DNA of 24,007 nucleotides from an uncultured Eremococcus sp. (GTDB lineage Bacteria; Bacillota; Bacilli; Lactobacillales; Aerococcaceae): NCBI GenBank assembly GCA_943914835.1, contig CALUDO010000017.1, positions 1 to 24,007 of the forward strand, read 5' to 3'. Shown piece by piece: positions 6,924 to 13,635 of this stretch (position 1 is its first letter; each line of letters starts with the position of its first letter). The notes under the pieces were generated by a model. It saw only the letters and a program-made list of their open reading frames with translations, ran no database searches and was not told where the DNA came from. The position numbers and the translations under genes were made by a program.

Positions 6924-8453
6924 ATGTTACAAATTCACGATTTAACTATGGTTCACCGTCGAGACCTGCGTCCTTTGGTTCAAGATTTAGATATAACTAT
7001 CAATCCAGGAGACAAATTAGCCATCATTGGAGAGGAGGGGAATGGGAAGTCTTCGCTCTTGAAGTATATGATGGGTGATTTATCTATAGAAGATTACTTA
7101 TTAGTGACCGGCAGTCGAACTTCCACTTTTAACCAAGCTGGTTATTTAGCCCAGACTTTAGAGCCCAAGCAGATGAAGCAAAGGATGAGTGACTTTTTCT
7201 TTAGTCAGAATAGTCTAGAAATGCTAGATTATGGACGGCTTTATGAGTTAGGTGACCTTTTATCTTTTGATCCCGACCGGATATATTCTGATCAAATAAT
7301 TTCCACTTTGTCGGGTGGAGAGCGGATTAAATTACAATTCTTAACTCTTCTAGTTCAAAACCCAGATATTCTATTCTTGGATGAGCCGTCCAATGACCTA
7401 GATATCCAGACAGTGGAATGGCTAGAAAGTTTTATCCAGCAGGCTCGCCAAACTATTGTTTTTGTCTCTCATGATGAGTCTCTCTTGACTAAGGCATCCA
7501 ATGCTATCCTACATTTAGAGTTATTGCTTCATCGGAGTAAAGCGCGGCATACTTATTTAGCGACAGGTTTTGAGGAATATCGGAGCCAACGTGATCGAGA
7601 CTTTGAATACCAAGACCGCGTGGCTCGTAAGCAACGAGCGGAAGACAAAGTGCGAATGGAACGTTACCTGCAGATTTCGAATAAGGTAGAACATCAACTC
7701 CAAACCACCCGATTGGATACGAAGGGGCGACTCTTAGCCAAGAAGTATAAGAGTGTTAAGGCACAAGGCAAGCGGTTTGAGAGGGAACGAGAGAATTTCT
7801 TAGACATTCCCATTCAGGAAGATGCTATTCGCTTGGAATTTAATGGAGTTAGCCCCTTACCGCCCTCAAAGGAACTTATCCGTTTAGATAAACTCATTCT
7901 AGAATTAGATCAGGAGAGACAGGTGGGGCCAATTAACTTTACATGGACCGGACAGGATAAGCTTGGAATCGTTGGCCCGAATGGGGTAGGAAAGTCGACG
8001 CTGCTGCGATATATCTATCAGCACATCACTAACAAGGAGGGCTTTAACTTGGGATACATGGCTCAGAATTATGAGGAAGAAGTCGACCTTTCTGCAAGTC
8101 CTGTGACCTTTATGCAGAAGACGGGTGATAAAGAGGAAGAAACACAGATCAGAACCTATTTGGCTAGTCTTAATTTCTCCCTTGAAGAAATGGACCGGCC
8201 GGTAGTTGATTTATCGGGAGGGCAACGTGCCAAGCTTTTACTGGCCAATTTATCCTTTCAAGAAGCCAATATTCTCCTCTTAGATGAACCCACTCGTAAT
8301 ATTTCTCCCACCTCTCAAGCAGCACTTCGATCCAGCTTGAGAAACTATCCTGGAGCTATCCTAGCCGTTTCCCATGATCGCTTTTTTCTAAAAGAAGTTT
8401 GTGATGCAATCTATGAACTAAGTCCTGGGGGACTGGTAGAGAAGTCACTGTAG
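6924..8453 (+). CDS. ABC-F family ATPase (ribosome-acting, antibiotic-resistance-like)
   Basis: Soluble tandem ABC protein of 509 aa without membrane segments. Domain 1: Walker A GEEGNGKSS (36-44), signature LSGGERIKLQ (129-138), Walker B ILFLDEPSNDLD, switch VSHDES. A charged linker (about 205-305) corresponds to the region that enters the ribosomal E-site side in this class. Domain 2: Walker A GPNGVGKST (351-359), signature LSGGQRAKLLLAN (430-442), Walker B ILLLDEPTRNISPTS. The DEPTRN-SP-S form in domain 2, instead of DEPTNHLD, is shared with Lsa/Vga/Msr-like proteins and related uncharacterised ABC-Fs, so target protection against lincosamide, streptogramin or pleuromutilin drugs is possible. 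Drug range cannot be read from sequence. Start at 6924 is set by AAGGAGG at 6909-6915; an in-frame TTG at 6849 lies within leader structure. Confidence 0.85.
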   Translation: MLQIHDLTMVHRRDLRPLVQDLDITINPGDKLAIIGEEGNGKSSLLKYMMGDLSIEDYLLVTGSRTSTFNQAGYLAQTLEPKQMKQRMSDFFFSQNSLEMLDYGRLYELGDLLSFDPDRIYSDQIISTLSGGERIKLQFLTLLVQNPDILFLDEPSNDLDIQTVEWLESFIQQARQTIVFVSHDESLLTKASNAILHLELLLHRSKARHTYLATGFEEYRSQRDRDFEYQDRVARKQRAEDKVRMERYLQISNKVEHQLQTTRLDTKGRLLAKKYKSVKAQGKRFERERENFLDIPIQEDAIRLEFNGVSPLPPSKELIRLDKLILELDQERQVGPINFTWTGQDKLGIVGPNGVGKSTLLRYIYQHITNKEGFNLGYMAQNYEEEVDLSASPVTFMQKTGDKEEETQIRTYLASLNFSLEEMDRPVVDLSGGQRAKLLLANLSFQEANILLLDEPTRNISPTSQAALRSSLRNYPGAILAVSHDRFFLKEVCDAIYELSPGGLVEKSL

Positions 8454-8475
8454 GGGAATGTGTTGGCAAAATAAA

Positions 8476-8517
8476 AAAGCCACTAACTAAATAGTCAGCG
8501 GCTTCAACATTTTTTAA
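8476..8517. terminator. Terminator after ABC-F gene
   Basis: AAGCC-A-CT-A-ACT, loop AAAT, AGT-C-AG-C-GGCTT: symmetric stem with two A/C mismatches, flanked by an A-run on the left and ATTTTTT on the right. Confidence 0.75.
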
Positions 8518-8563
8518 CGTTCCCAATTGCCTAAGGGGGTATCTATTTTTTATTGTGATAAAG

Positions 8564-8584
8564 GTGACATGTAAAGTGACATGT
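8564..8584 (+). repeat. Tandem GTGACATGT repeat
   Basis: GTGACATGT occurs exactly twice (8564-8572 and 8576-8584), separated by AAA. The downstream copy with its flank repeats, with one change, the sequence over the nitroreductase -35. It lies between the ABC-F terminator and the end of the tRNA gene, away from any promoter I can identify. Confidence 0.5.
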
Positions 8585-8623
8585 TCCAGTTAGTTTTATA
8601 TGGGTTTGTCTGGAAAATATTTT

Positions 8624-8653
8624 TCTGAAAAACCTTATATTATCAAAGGTTTT
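8624..8653 (-). terminator. Terminator of tRNA-Pro transcript
   Basis: On the minus strand AAAACCTT pairs with AAGGTTTT (8629-8636 with 8646-8653), followed by further T residues; it lies 33 bases after the tRNA 3' end. Confidence 0.6.
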
Positions 8654-8685
8654 AAGTACTTATTGTTTTGTATATAATATTAAAA

Positions 8686-8759
8686 TCGGGATGACAGGAC
8701 TTGAACCTGCGACCCCTAGTACCCCATACTAGTGCGCTACCAGGCTGCGCTACATCCCG
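8686..8759 (-). tRNA. tRNA-Pro (anticodon GGG)
   Basis: The minus strand folds into a full cloverleaf: acceptor CGGGATG/CATCCCG, D-arm GCGC-AGCCTGGTA-GCGC, anticodon arm CTAGT-ATGGGGT-ACTAG, variable GGGTC, T-arm GCAGG-TTCAAGT-CCTGT, discriminator A. The loop ATGGGGT places GGG at positions 34-36 with G37, which reads CCC and CCU proline codons. It carries the A32-U38 pair known to tune GGG/GGC-anticodon tRNAs. The 3' CCA is not encoded and must be added by tRNA nucleotidyltransferase. Confidence 0.95.
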
Positions 8760-8805
8760 ATGAATAGAGTTTCTAAGTAAACTATCTTTAAAACTCATAG
8801 ACACT

Positions 8806-8834
8806 ATCATAAGCTCTTTGACTAGATTTGTCAA
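8806..8834 (-). promoter_or_regulatory. Strong sigma-A promoter of tRNA-Pro
   Basis: TTGACA (8829-8834), 17-base spacer, TATGAT (8806-8811) on the minus strand: perfect -35 and 5/6 -10. The predicted transcript has a leader of about 40 bases before the mature tRNA. Confidence 0.8.
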
Positions 8835-8873
8835 CTCGTGGAACTATGAATCTGAGTGAAATAATATGCCCAT

Positions 8874-8900
8874 AAAAAGAGCGCCTCCTAGGCGCTCTTT
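8874..8900 (-). terminator. Terminator of the metalloprotease gene
   Basis: Perfect 11-bp stem AAAGAGCGCCT/AGGCGCTCTTT with a 3-base loop, followed on the minus strand by TTATG; it lies 14 bases after the stop codon. Confidence 0.85.
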
Positions 8901-8913
8901 GACGTCTTTCTTG

Positions 8914-10173
8914 CTATAAGTCTAATTCTTCAAATAAGTCTTCGAAATAGGCACGTGTTAAGGGGCGGTCGTCTAGGCCGAAGCCCTCAAAGCCAGCCTC
9001 TTCCATGGATTGATTTTGATATTTTTCGAGTGCATAAGCTCCAAAGCCTTGGGCAAAGGCTTCATCAAGGGTGCTGTAGTAAGAACCATCTTCCTGCCAC
9101 TCCTTTTCAAAGATATCTTGGAAATCGTCACTATGAGAGAAAGAGATTCGATCGTCATAATCAGTCTCAGGATTCTCTTTAATCATAGAGGCATAGTCTA
9201 CGATATGTCCCAATTCATGGTAAACCACGGCCGGTTGAATCATTCGATCTTCGGCAAAGAAAATATTTAAATCAGTTGTTGCATAGGCATCAATTGGGGA
9301 GCCGTTCCAGCTGGGCATTAGTTCTCCACGGTTGATGATACCCATATAGGCAACTTTCTGTTTGAGTTTGTCTGGGACGGGTTCCATGGCATTTTCTAAA
9401 TCAGTCAGCATATCCTGGGTGATTTGGTTATCAGTAGCGGCTTTGGAGATACCATAGTAAGGTTCTATTTGGTCTGTGGCCAACTTATCATAGTGATAGG
9501 CGATAGAATCATAACTTCGCTGGGCTGAGTCATATATTTCTTCGATTTGATCGTAGTCCCTGTCCTGTGGGGACAAGTTATTAAGTATATGCTCGATTCG
9601 CATTAAGTCAGCTTTGGCATCTGCCACGGTTTCTTCGCTAACAAGGTGGGACAGGTCAAAGGCCTCCAATGGATCCAGGGTCAGTTGAGCCATATAGCCT
9701 CGATTACTTTTGAAGGTAATATCCCAAAAATTTCCATTAACTAAGTCAATCGTCTGAAGGGGTAGGTTCATATCTGGACTTAGATTATTGGGATTTAAGG
9801 CTTGAATTTGTTTATTATCATTATGATAAAGGTAGAAAGTCGTATAGGTGGTAATATCCCGATAATGATCCTTTGGCATATAGTAGTAGAGAAGGGCACC
9901 CTGGTTAACAATTTGATCATAATTGTCTGTCAATAAATAAGTTTGGTTGGAGAAAAGGTTGTCAGGATCTATTTCAATTTTGTCACTAGGATAGTCGCCT
10001 TCACCGATCTCATAAGAGATGGTAGGGAGGAAAGAAGTACTGGTGTCATCAGGAAGACTGCTGGTGGTTGCGGGTTGGGAACTTTGCGCTTGGACGAGTG
10101 GGGCAGGTGTCGCTACCAGGGGATTGGTCAAGATTAAGAGGGACGAGAGCAAGAGAGTGACAGTTTTTTTCAT
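8914..10173 (-). CDS. Secreted zinc metalloprotease, anthrax-lethal-factor-like fold
   Basis: Exported protein of 419 aa. Residues 1-29 form a Sec signal peptide (KK, hydrophobic core, LVQA-Q cleavage), followed by a Ser/Thr/Pro-rich segment to about 48 and a domain of unknown fold. A zinc protease active site is clear: HELGH at 319-323 in VVYHELGHIVDYASM, with E371 in LDEAFAQGFGAYALEKY as the probable third ligand. This HELGH...E-FA--F-Y layout recalls the M34 / anthrax-lethal-factor-like (gluzincin) group that occurs in secreted Firmicutes proteins. No cell-wall anchor is visible, so it is probably released. GGAGGTG seven bases before the ATG fixes the start. It has its own promoter and terminator. 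Substrate unknown; host-protein cleavage or housekeeping are both possible. Confidence 0.8.
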   Translation of the reverse strand: MKKTVTLLLSSLLILTNPLVATPAPLVQAQSSQPATTSSLPDDTSTSFLPTISYEIGEGDYPSDKIEIDPDNLFSNQTYLLTDNYDQIVNQGALLYYYMPKDHYRDITTYTTFYLYHNDNKQIQALNPNNLSPDMNLPLQTIDLVNGNFWDITFKSNRGYMAQLTLDPLEAFDLSHLVSEETVADAKADLMRIEHILNNLSPQDRDYDQIEEIYDSAQRSYDSIAYHYDKLATDQIEPYYGISKAATDNQITQDMLTDLENAMEPVPDKLKQKVAYMGIINRGELMPSWNGSPIDAYATTDLNIFFAEDRMIQPAVVYHELGHIVDYASMIKENPETDYDDRISFSHSDDFQDIFEKEWQEDGSYYSTLDEAFAQGFGAYALEKYQNQSMEEAGFEGFGLDDRPLTRAYFEDLFEELDL

Positions 10174-10203
10174 ATTTCCACCTCCAAGTTCTTTGGTAAT
10201 TTA

Positions 10204-10233
10204 ATTATAGTTAAAAAGAATCGCCCTCGCCAA
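10204..10233 (-). promoter_or_regulatory. Promoter of the metalloprotease gene
   Basis: Minus strand TTGGCG (10228-10233), 18-base spacer, TATAAT (10204-10209): perfect -10, 4/6 -35, about 30 bases before the start codon. Confidence 0.65.
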
Positions 10234-10260
10234 GAATATAGTCACTCCTGTGAGAATTTC

Positions 10261-10290
10261 TGGCCAGTGGGGATTGGGAAGTCTTATAAT
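10261..10290 (+). promoter_or_regulatory. Promoter of the AAC(6')-like gene
   Basis: Perfect -10 TATAAT at 10285-10290; TGGCCA at 10261-10266 with an 18-base spacer is a 4/6 -35. It is divergent from the metalloprotease promoter. Confidence 0.5.
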
Positions 10291-10327
10291 AATCTTAGAA
10301 TTTTTGGAAAGTGAGTGAGTTTTTTGA

Positions 10328-10783
10328 ATGTCTAGAATAATGATTAAAGAAGCCCAGTCTGAAGATAGTCAAATCCTGGCTAGGATGGCCCTAGAAGTTT
10401 GGGGGAATGATTCATTCCAAGCACTGACAAGCGAGTTTGAGGAAATGACCCAGATGGCAGATGTGACTAGTTTTCTTGCCTGTTTGGAGGATGAAGCTAT
10501 CGGATTTGCCAATGTGGCCCTCCGTCATGATTATGTCGAAGGGTGCGACTCTTCACCAGTGGTCTATCTGGAGGGAATCTATGTTAAACCTCCTTACCGA
10601 CGGCAGGGATATGCTCGAGATCTAGTGGATGCCTGTCAGCTTTGGGGTATGAAGCAAGGTTGTTATGAATTTGCTAGTGATTGCGAACTTAACAACCAGA
10701 CCAGCTGGGCCTTCCACCTAGCTATGGGCTTTCTTGAAGTCAACCGATTAATCTGTTTTAAGAAAAGTTTATATAGGGATTAA
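10328..10783 (+). CDS. AAC(6')-like GNAT acetyltransferase
   Basis: Acetyltransferase (151 aa) that resembles aminoglycoside 6'-N-acetyltransferases. The succession VVYLEGIYVKPPYRRQGYARDLV (acetyl-CoA loop RRQGYA), then GCYEFASDCELNNQTSWAFH, then LAMGFLEVNRLICFKK matches the EGIYV / EFASD-L-N / H-GF-E--R---F-K pattern of the AAC(6') group, including the conserved FASD and the C-terminal GFxEVxRxICF. N-terminal EVWGND also fits. Whether it acetylates aminoglycosides cannot be decided by eye, because chromosomal relatives with weak or no drug activity exist. The ribosome-binding site is poor (GTGAGTGAG); ATG 10340 is an alternative start. It is followed by a separate promoter for the next gene. 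Confidence 0.8.
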   Translation: MSRIMIKEAQSEDSQILARMALEVWGNDSFQALTSEFEEMTQMADVTSFLACLEDEAIGFANVALRHDYVEGCDSSPVVYLEGIYVKPPYRRQGYARDLVDACQLWGMKQGCYEFASDCELNNQTSWAFHLAMGFLEVNRLICFKKSLYRD

Positions 10784-10846
10784 AAATAAAGACCGTTGAA
10801 TCTCGCTTTTGTTTAATATCAGATGGTATCAAGGAGAGTTCTGGTA

Positions 10847-10852
10847 TATAAT
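10847..10852 (+). promoter_or_regulatory. -10 element before the FlaR-like gene
   Basis: TATAAT 35 bases before the start codon; no convincing -35 is seen. Confidence 0.4.
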
Positions 10853-10886
10853 AAATGTGATAAGAAAAGGATTGTGAGGGGATCCA

Positions 10887-11405
10887 ATGGAGCGTGTATT
10901 GATTGTAGGTTGCCCAGGTAGTGGTAAGTCCACTTTTGCAAGACGCCTACAGTCCAGGCTAGGTTTACCCCTGTTTTATTTGGACCAGTTTTTCTGGCGG
11001 GAGGATAAAACGACGGTGGATCAGGAGGTCTTCTTAGATCGTCTTGACCAAGCTTTGCAAGATCCTACTTGGATTATTGATGGAAATTACTTATCTAGTT
11101 TAGACCAACGTCTGGCTGCCTGTGACACCGTCTTCTTCTTGGATTATCCTCTAGAGGTTTGTTTGGCTGGAGTGGCTAATCGTCAAGGACATATTAGACC
11201 AGACCTACCCTGGATAGAAGAGACGATCGATCCAGAATTTATTAGCTATATTCGTCGTTTTCCCCAAGACCAACGACCAAGCCTGATCCAGAAGTTGAAG
11301 AACTTAAATCAAGCTAAGACGGTCTATATTTTTACACATCGTCGGCAGGCAGATGAATTTTTGCATGATTTACCGGACATTGGAACTCTTAAGGAGGGAG
11401 AGTAA
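10887..11405 (+). CDS. P-loop kinase of the FlaR / topology-modulation family
   Basis: Small P-loop NTPase (172 aa), usually annotated DNA topology modulation protein FlaR, though the fold is that of adenylate-kinase-like enzymes and the true substrate is unsettled. It has Walker A GCPGSGKST (8-16), the family motif LPLFYLDQFFW (27-37), WIIDGNYLSSLDQRL (62-76), which forms part of the acceptor site, and a hydrophobic strand TVFFLDYPLEVCL resembling Walker B. An arginine-rich lid-like segment (IRRFPQDQRP) follows. GAGGGG six bases upstream of ATG gives a good start. It is the first of a same-strand series with the hydrolase (57 bases on). Confidence 0.82.
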   Translation: MERVLIVGCPGSGKSTFARRLQSRLGLPLFYLDQFFWREDKTTVDQEVFLDRLDQALQDPTWIIDGNYLSSLDQRLAACDTVFFLDYPLEVCLAGVANRQGHIRPDLPWIEETIDPEFISYIRRFPQDQRPSLIQKLKNLNQAKTVYIFTHRRQADEFLHDLPDIGTLKEGE

Positions 11406-11462
11406 CTGTTGGAAGACGTATGAGGGGGGTTGCCTAGGACTAGGCTAGATAAGGAGAAACTT

Positions 11463-12416
11463 ATGAAAAAGATTCTTAAACGTATAGGCTGGACAATCCT
11501 AGTCTTGCTTGTGGTAGCCGGAATTGGCTTGACAGGCTTTGTTGGTTATATGGTGGCTTATAATGTGACTCATGTGTCGTCAAGGGAAGAGACTCTGGAG
11601 AATGTTTCCAAGTATTCCCAAGGTTATCAGGATTTTGCTAAGAAGCATACAGTTGAGGAAATTTCCTTTCCTTCCAGTGAATTCGACCATCAGATACCAG
11701 CCATCCTAGTAGAGGAAGAAGGAAATCAGAATCTAGCGGTTCTAGTCCATGGAATGGGAGGAACTAAAGAATCCTTAAGCCAGGTTGCTGATATTTTTTT
11801 AGACTTAGGTTTTAATATCCTTGCCTACGATCAAAGAAATTCTGGAGAGAATATGGCGGATAGTGAAAGCTTTGGACTATGGGAATCCTATGATGCTCTT
11901 GATGCGGTCGCCTATGCCAAAGACCATATGGACCAAGTAGGACAATCCGGTAAGCTTCTCCTCTTTGGCGAATCCTATGGGGGAGCGACGGCTCTGATTG
12001 CTTCCAGTCGTGACGATTCTAATATCGATTATTTAGTCTTAGATTGTCCGGTAGCTAATGGCTATGAGTTGGTAGAGCCTAATCTGAAAGAGGTAGAAGA
12101 AAAGGAGGGAGCTCCAGTTGACTATACTAAGTTTACTGGAGATATTTATATGAAATTGACCTTGGGCTTCACTCTGGATGATATTAACTCAGCTGAATAT
12201 ATTAAGGGCAAAGCTTTGAAGGCGCCGGTTTTAATTATGAATTCTAAAGCGGATGATGTGACACCTTATCATATGGGGAAGGAAATCTATGATGCTATTG
12301 AAGGGAATCGTAAGGTCTTGCATACGGAAGAATCTTATGGGCATACCAAATTTGTTCTAGAGGCGCCAGATCAGTACAAAGAAGTTATTGATGACTTCTT
12401 AAAGAAATTCTCATAA
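11463..12416 (+). CDS. Membrane-anchored alpha/beta hydrolase
   Basis: Serine hydrolase (317 aa) with one N-terminal membrane segment (residues about 10-33, after basic KKILKR), so the catalytic domain is probably extracellular. Alpha/beta-hydrolase landmarks: oxyanion motif VHGMGG (95-100), nucleophile elbow GESYGG with S171 (169-174), acid D264 or D265 in NSKADDVTPYH, and histidine H294 in SYGHTKF. This is the layout of YqkD-like/esterase-lipase S9/S33-related proteins. An in-frame TTG at 11430 was rejected because AAGGAG sits directly before ATG 11463. Substrate is unknown; a peptide, ester or lipid bond is possible. Confidence 0.85.
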   Translation: MKKILKRIGWTILVLLVVAGIGLTGFVGYMVAYNVTHVSSREETLENVSKYSQGYQDFAKKHTVEEISFPSSEFDHQIPAILVEEEGNQNLAVLVHGMGGTKESLSQVADIFLDLGFNILAYDQRNSGENMADSESFGLWESYDALDAVAYAKDHMDQVGQSGKLLLFGESYGGATALIASSRDDSNIDYLVLDCPVANGYELVEPNLKEVEEKEGAPVDYTKFTGDIYMKLTLGFTLDDINSAEYIKGKALKAPVLIMNSKADDVTPYHMGKEIYDAIEGNRKVLHTEESYGHTKFVLEAPDQYKEVIDDFLKKFS

Positions 12417-12465
12417 GTATCTGTACGAGCTTTTATTAGATAGATAGTTAGAAAGCGTGAAAACA

Positions 12466-12957
12466 ATGAGTAAAGATAAGCAAGTGCAGTCATTTTCTAT
12501 CCAAGAATGTTATCCAGACCGCTTTCAACATTGTTGGGGATGTGGGCCGAAGAACCCCGCTGGCTTACATTTGAAGTCCTTCCCTAGTTTAGATGGCCAG
12601 ACTTGTATTTGTTCCATTAGGCCAGACTTGGTCTTTACAGGAGGGGTCCCTGATAAGTTATTTGGCGGCATCATTGCAACAGTTTTTGACTGCCATGGGA
12701 CGGCTTCGGCAGCTTATTTCGCCCGCTGTAAGACTGGTTTGACCTTGAGTTTAGACCAGCCAATTGAGCGATTTATAACTGCTCATTTATCAGTGGATTA
12801 TCTCCGTCCGGTTCCGATGGGGCAGACCCTCATGGTGACAGCTAGCTTAGAAGAATGTCATGAAGCCAAAGTGATGCTTAGTATGACCTTAGAATTAGAG
12901 AATCAAACTTGTGCCAGGGCAAAAATGGTAGCTGTCAAAGCTAAGGATAATATGTAA
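12466..12957 (+). CDS. PaaI-type hotdog thioesterase
   Basis: Hotdog-fold acyl-CoA thioesterase of the PaaI/YiiD group (163 aa). The N-terminal FQHCWGCGPKNPAGLHLKSF block (a C-x-x-CG-x-x-NP-x-GL motif seen in this subgroup), the helix-start GGIIATVFDCHGTASA that carries the catalytic acidic residue, and the strand HLSVDYLRPVPMGQTL are all visible. Such proteins hydrolyse acyl- or aryl-CoA; the particular substrate is unknown. GTG 12457 also opens the frame, but neither start has a strong ribosome-binding site; ATG 12466 is preferred because GAAAG lies at about 10 bases. It is rich in cysteine for this genome. It follows the hydrolase at about 50 bases. Confidence 0.8.
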   Translation: MSKDKQVQSFSIQECYPDRFQHCWGCGPKNPAGLHLKSFPSLDGQTCICSIRPDLVFTGGVPDKLFGGIIATVFDCHGTASAAYFARCKTGLTLSLDQPIERFITAHLSVDYLRPVPMGQTLMVTASLEECHEAKVMLSMTLELENQTCARAKMVAVKAKDNM

Positions 12958-12995
12958 CTAATTTAAAGTAGCATAAGGAGTTGAAACGGTGATTT

Positions 12996-13556
12996 ATGTA
13001 TTTATTAAGTTTATATTTTGAAGAAGAACGAAGTGATTTGGGCCTGTTTGATACGCTTGAGCATGGCCGGGCATGCATCAGTCAATGCCCTGGTTATCAA
13101 TATATTAAAGAAGATGGCTTTGACATTGAGTTTCTAAAGGTTAGTTACTTGCCGGACTATTTGGAACTAGACTATCAAGGACATCGCATTCCCCTGTCTC
13201 GCTTTTCTTTTCCTGGGGCTGATCGGGTAGAAATTGTTTGGCAATCATTACCGAACTTTTCTGGTCCAGGAGTGGGATTGGTGGAAGGTTCTAGCCGAGT
13301 AGATGCATATGTCATCGATAACCAGGACCTGGATCAGTATATTCATCAACGCGAATCCAGGTTTCAAGCGACCAAGAAATATTTGCAAGGTCAAGGTTTT
13401 CAAGTAACCCGATCTTTCCTAGGATCTCAAGATGGGGAGGCAATCTTGTATCGGAGTCCAGATGATCCAGACTGGACCTTCTTGACCCATTTAGATCCTA
13501 GCTTTGTCGAAGGAGGAGATTTAACCAATCTCTTAGATGATTTATTACATGAATAA
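12996..13556 (+). CDS. Hypothetical protein
   Basis: Unrecognised cytoplasmic protein of 186 aa with no signal peptide, membrane segment or clear catalytic motif. It is acidic and mixes strands and helices: a YLLSLYFEEERSDLGLFDTL opening, a central PGADRVEIVWQSLPNFSGPG region that is rich in glycine and proline, and a final LDPSFVEGGDLTNLLDDLLHE helix (quoted here in part). The frame is intact, codon use is like the neighbours, and AAGGAG lies 16 bases before the ATG, a long spacing. It is 38 bases after the thioesterase gene and ends inside a strong terminator, so it is probably the last gene of the run that starts at 10887. Confidence 0.7.
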   Translation: MYLLSLYFEEERSDLGLFDTLEHGRACISQCPGYQYIKEDGFDIEFLKVSYLPDYLELDYQGHRIPLSRFSFPGADRVEIVWQSLPNFSGPGVGLVEGSSRVDAYVIDNQDLDQYIHQRESRFQATKKYLQGQGFQVTRSFLGSQDGEAILYRSPDDPDWTFLTHLDPSFVEGGDLTNLLDDLLHE

Positions 13557-13594
13557 AAGACTGGCATAAGCTTTAAGCTTATGCCAGTCTTTTT
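13555..13594 (+). terminator. Strong terminator overlapping the stop codon
   Basis: A near-perfect stem of about 18 bp, AAGACTGGCATAAGCTT / AAGCTTATGCCAGTCTT with a one-base centre, ends in TTTTTG. Its left arm starts within the stop codon of the preceding gene. Confidence 0.9.
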
Positions 13595-13635
13595 GTTTAG
13601 TTTGAATGAGTAAGTGTGACTAATCCGTCAAAGAA

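Noticed and set aside
8652..8834. 60-codon minus-strand ORF over the tRNA
   Set aside because: It runs through the tRNA-Pro gene (its VAQPGSALVWGTRGRRFKSC stretch is translated tRNA), a well-known annotation artefact.
8973..9270. Overlapping ORFs on both strands within the metalloprotease gene
   Set aside because: Shadow frames of the coding region without start signals or recognisable products.
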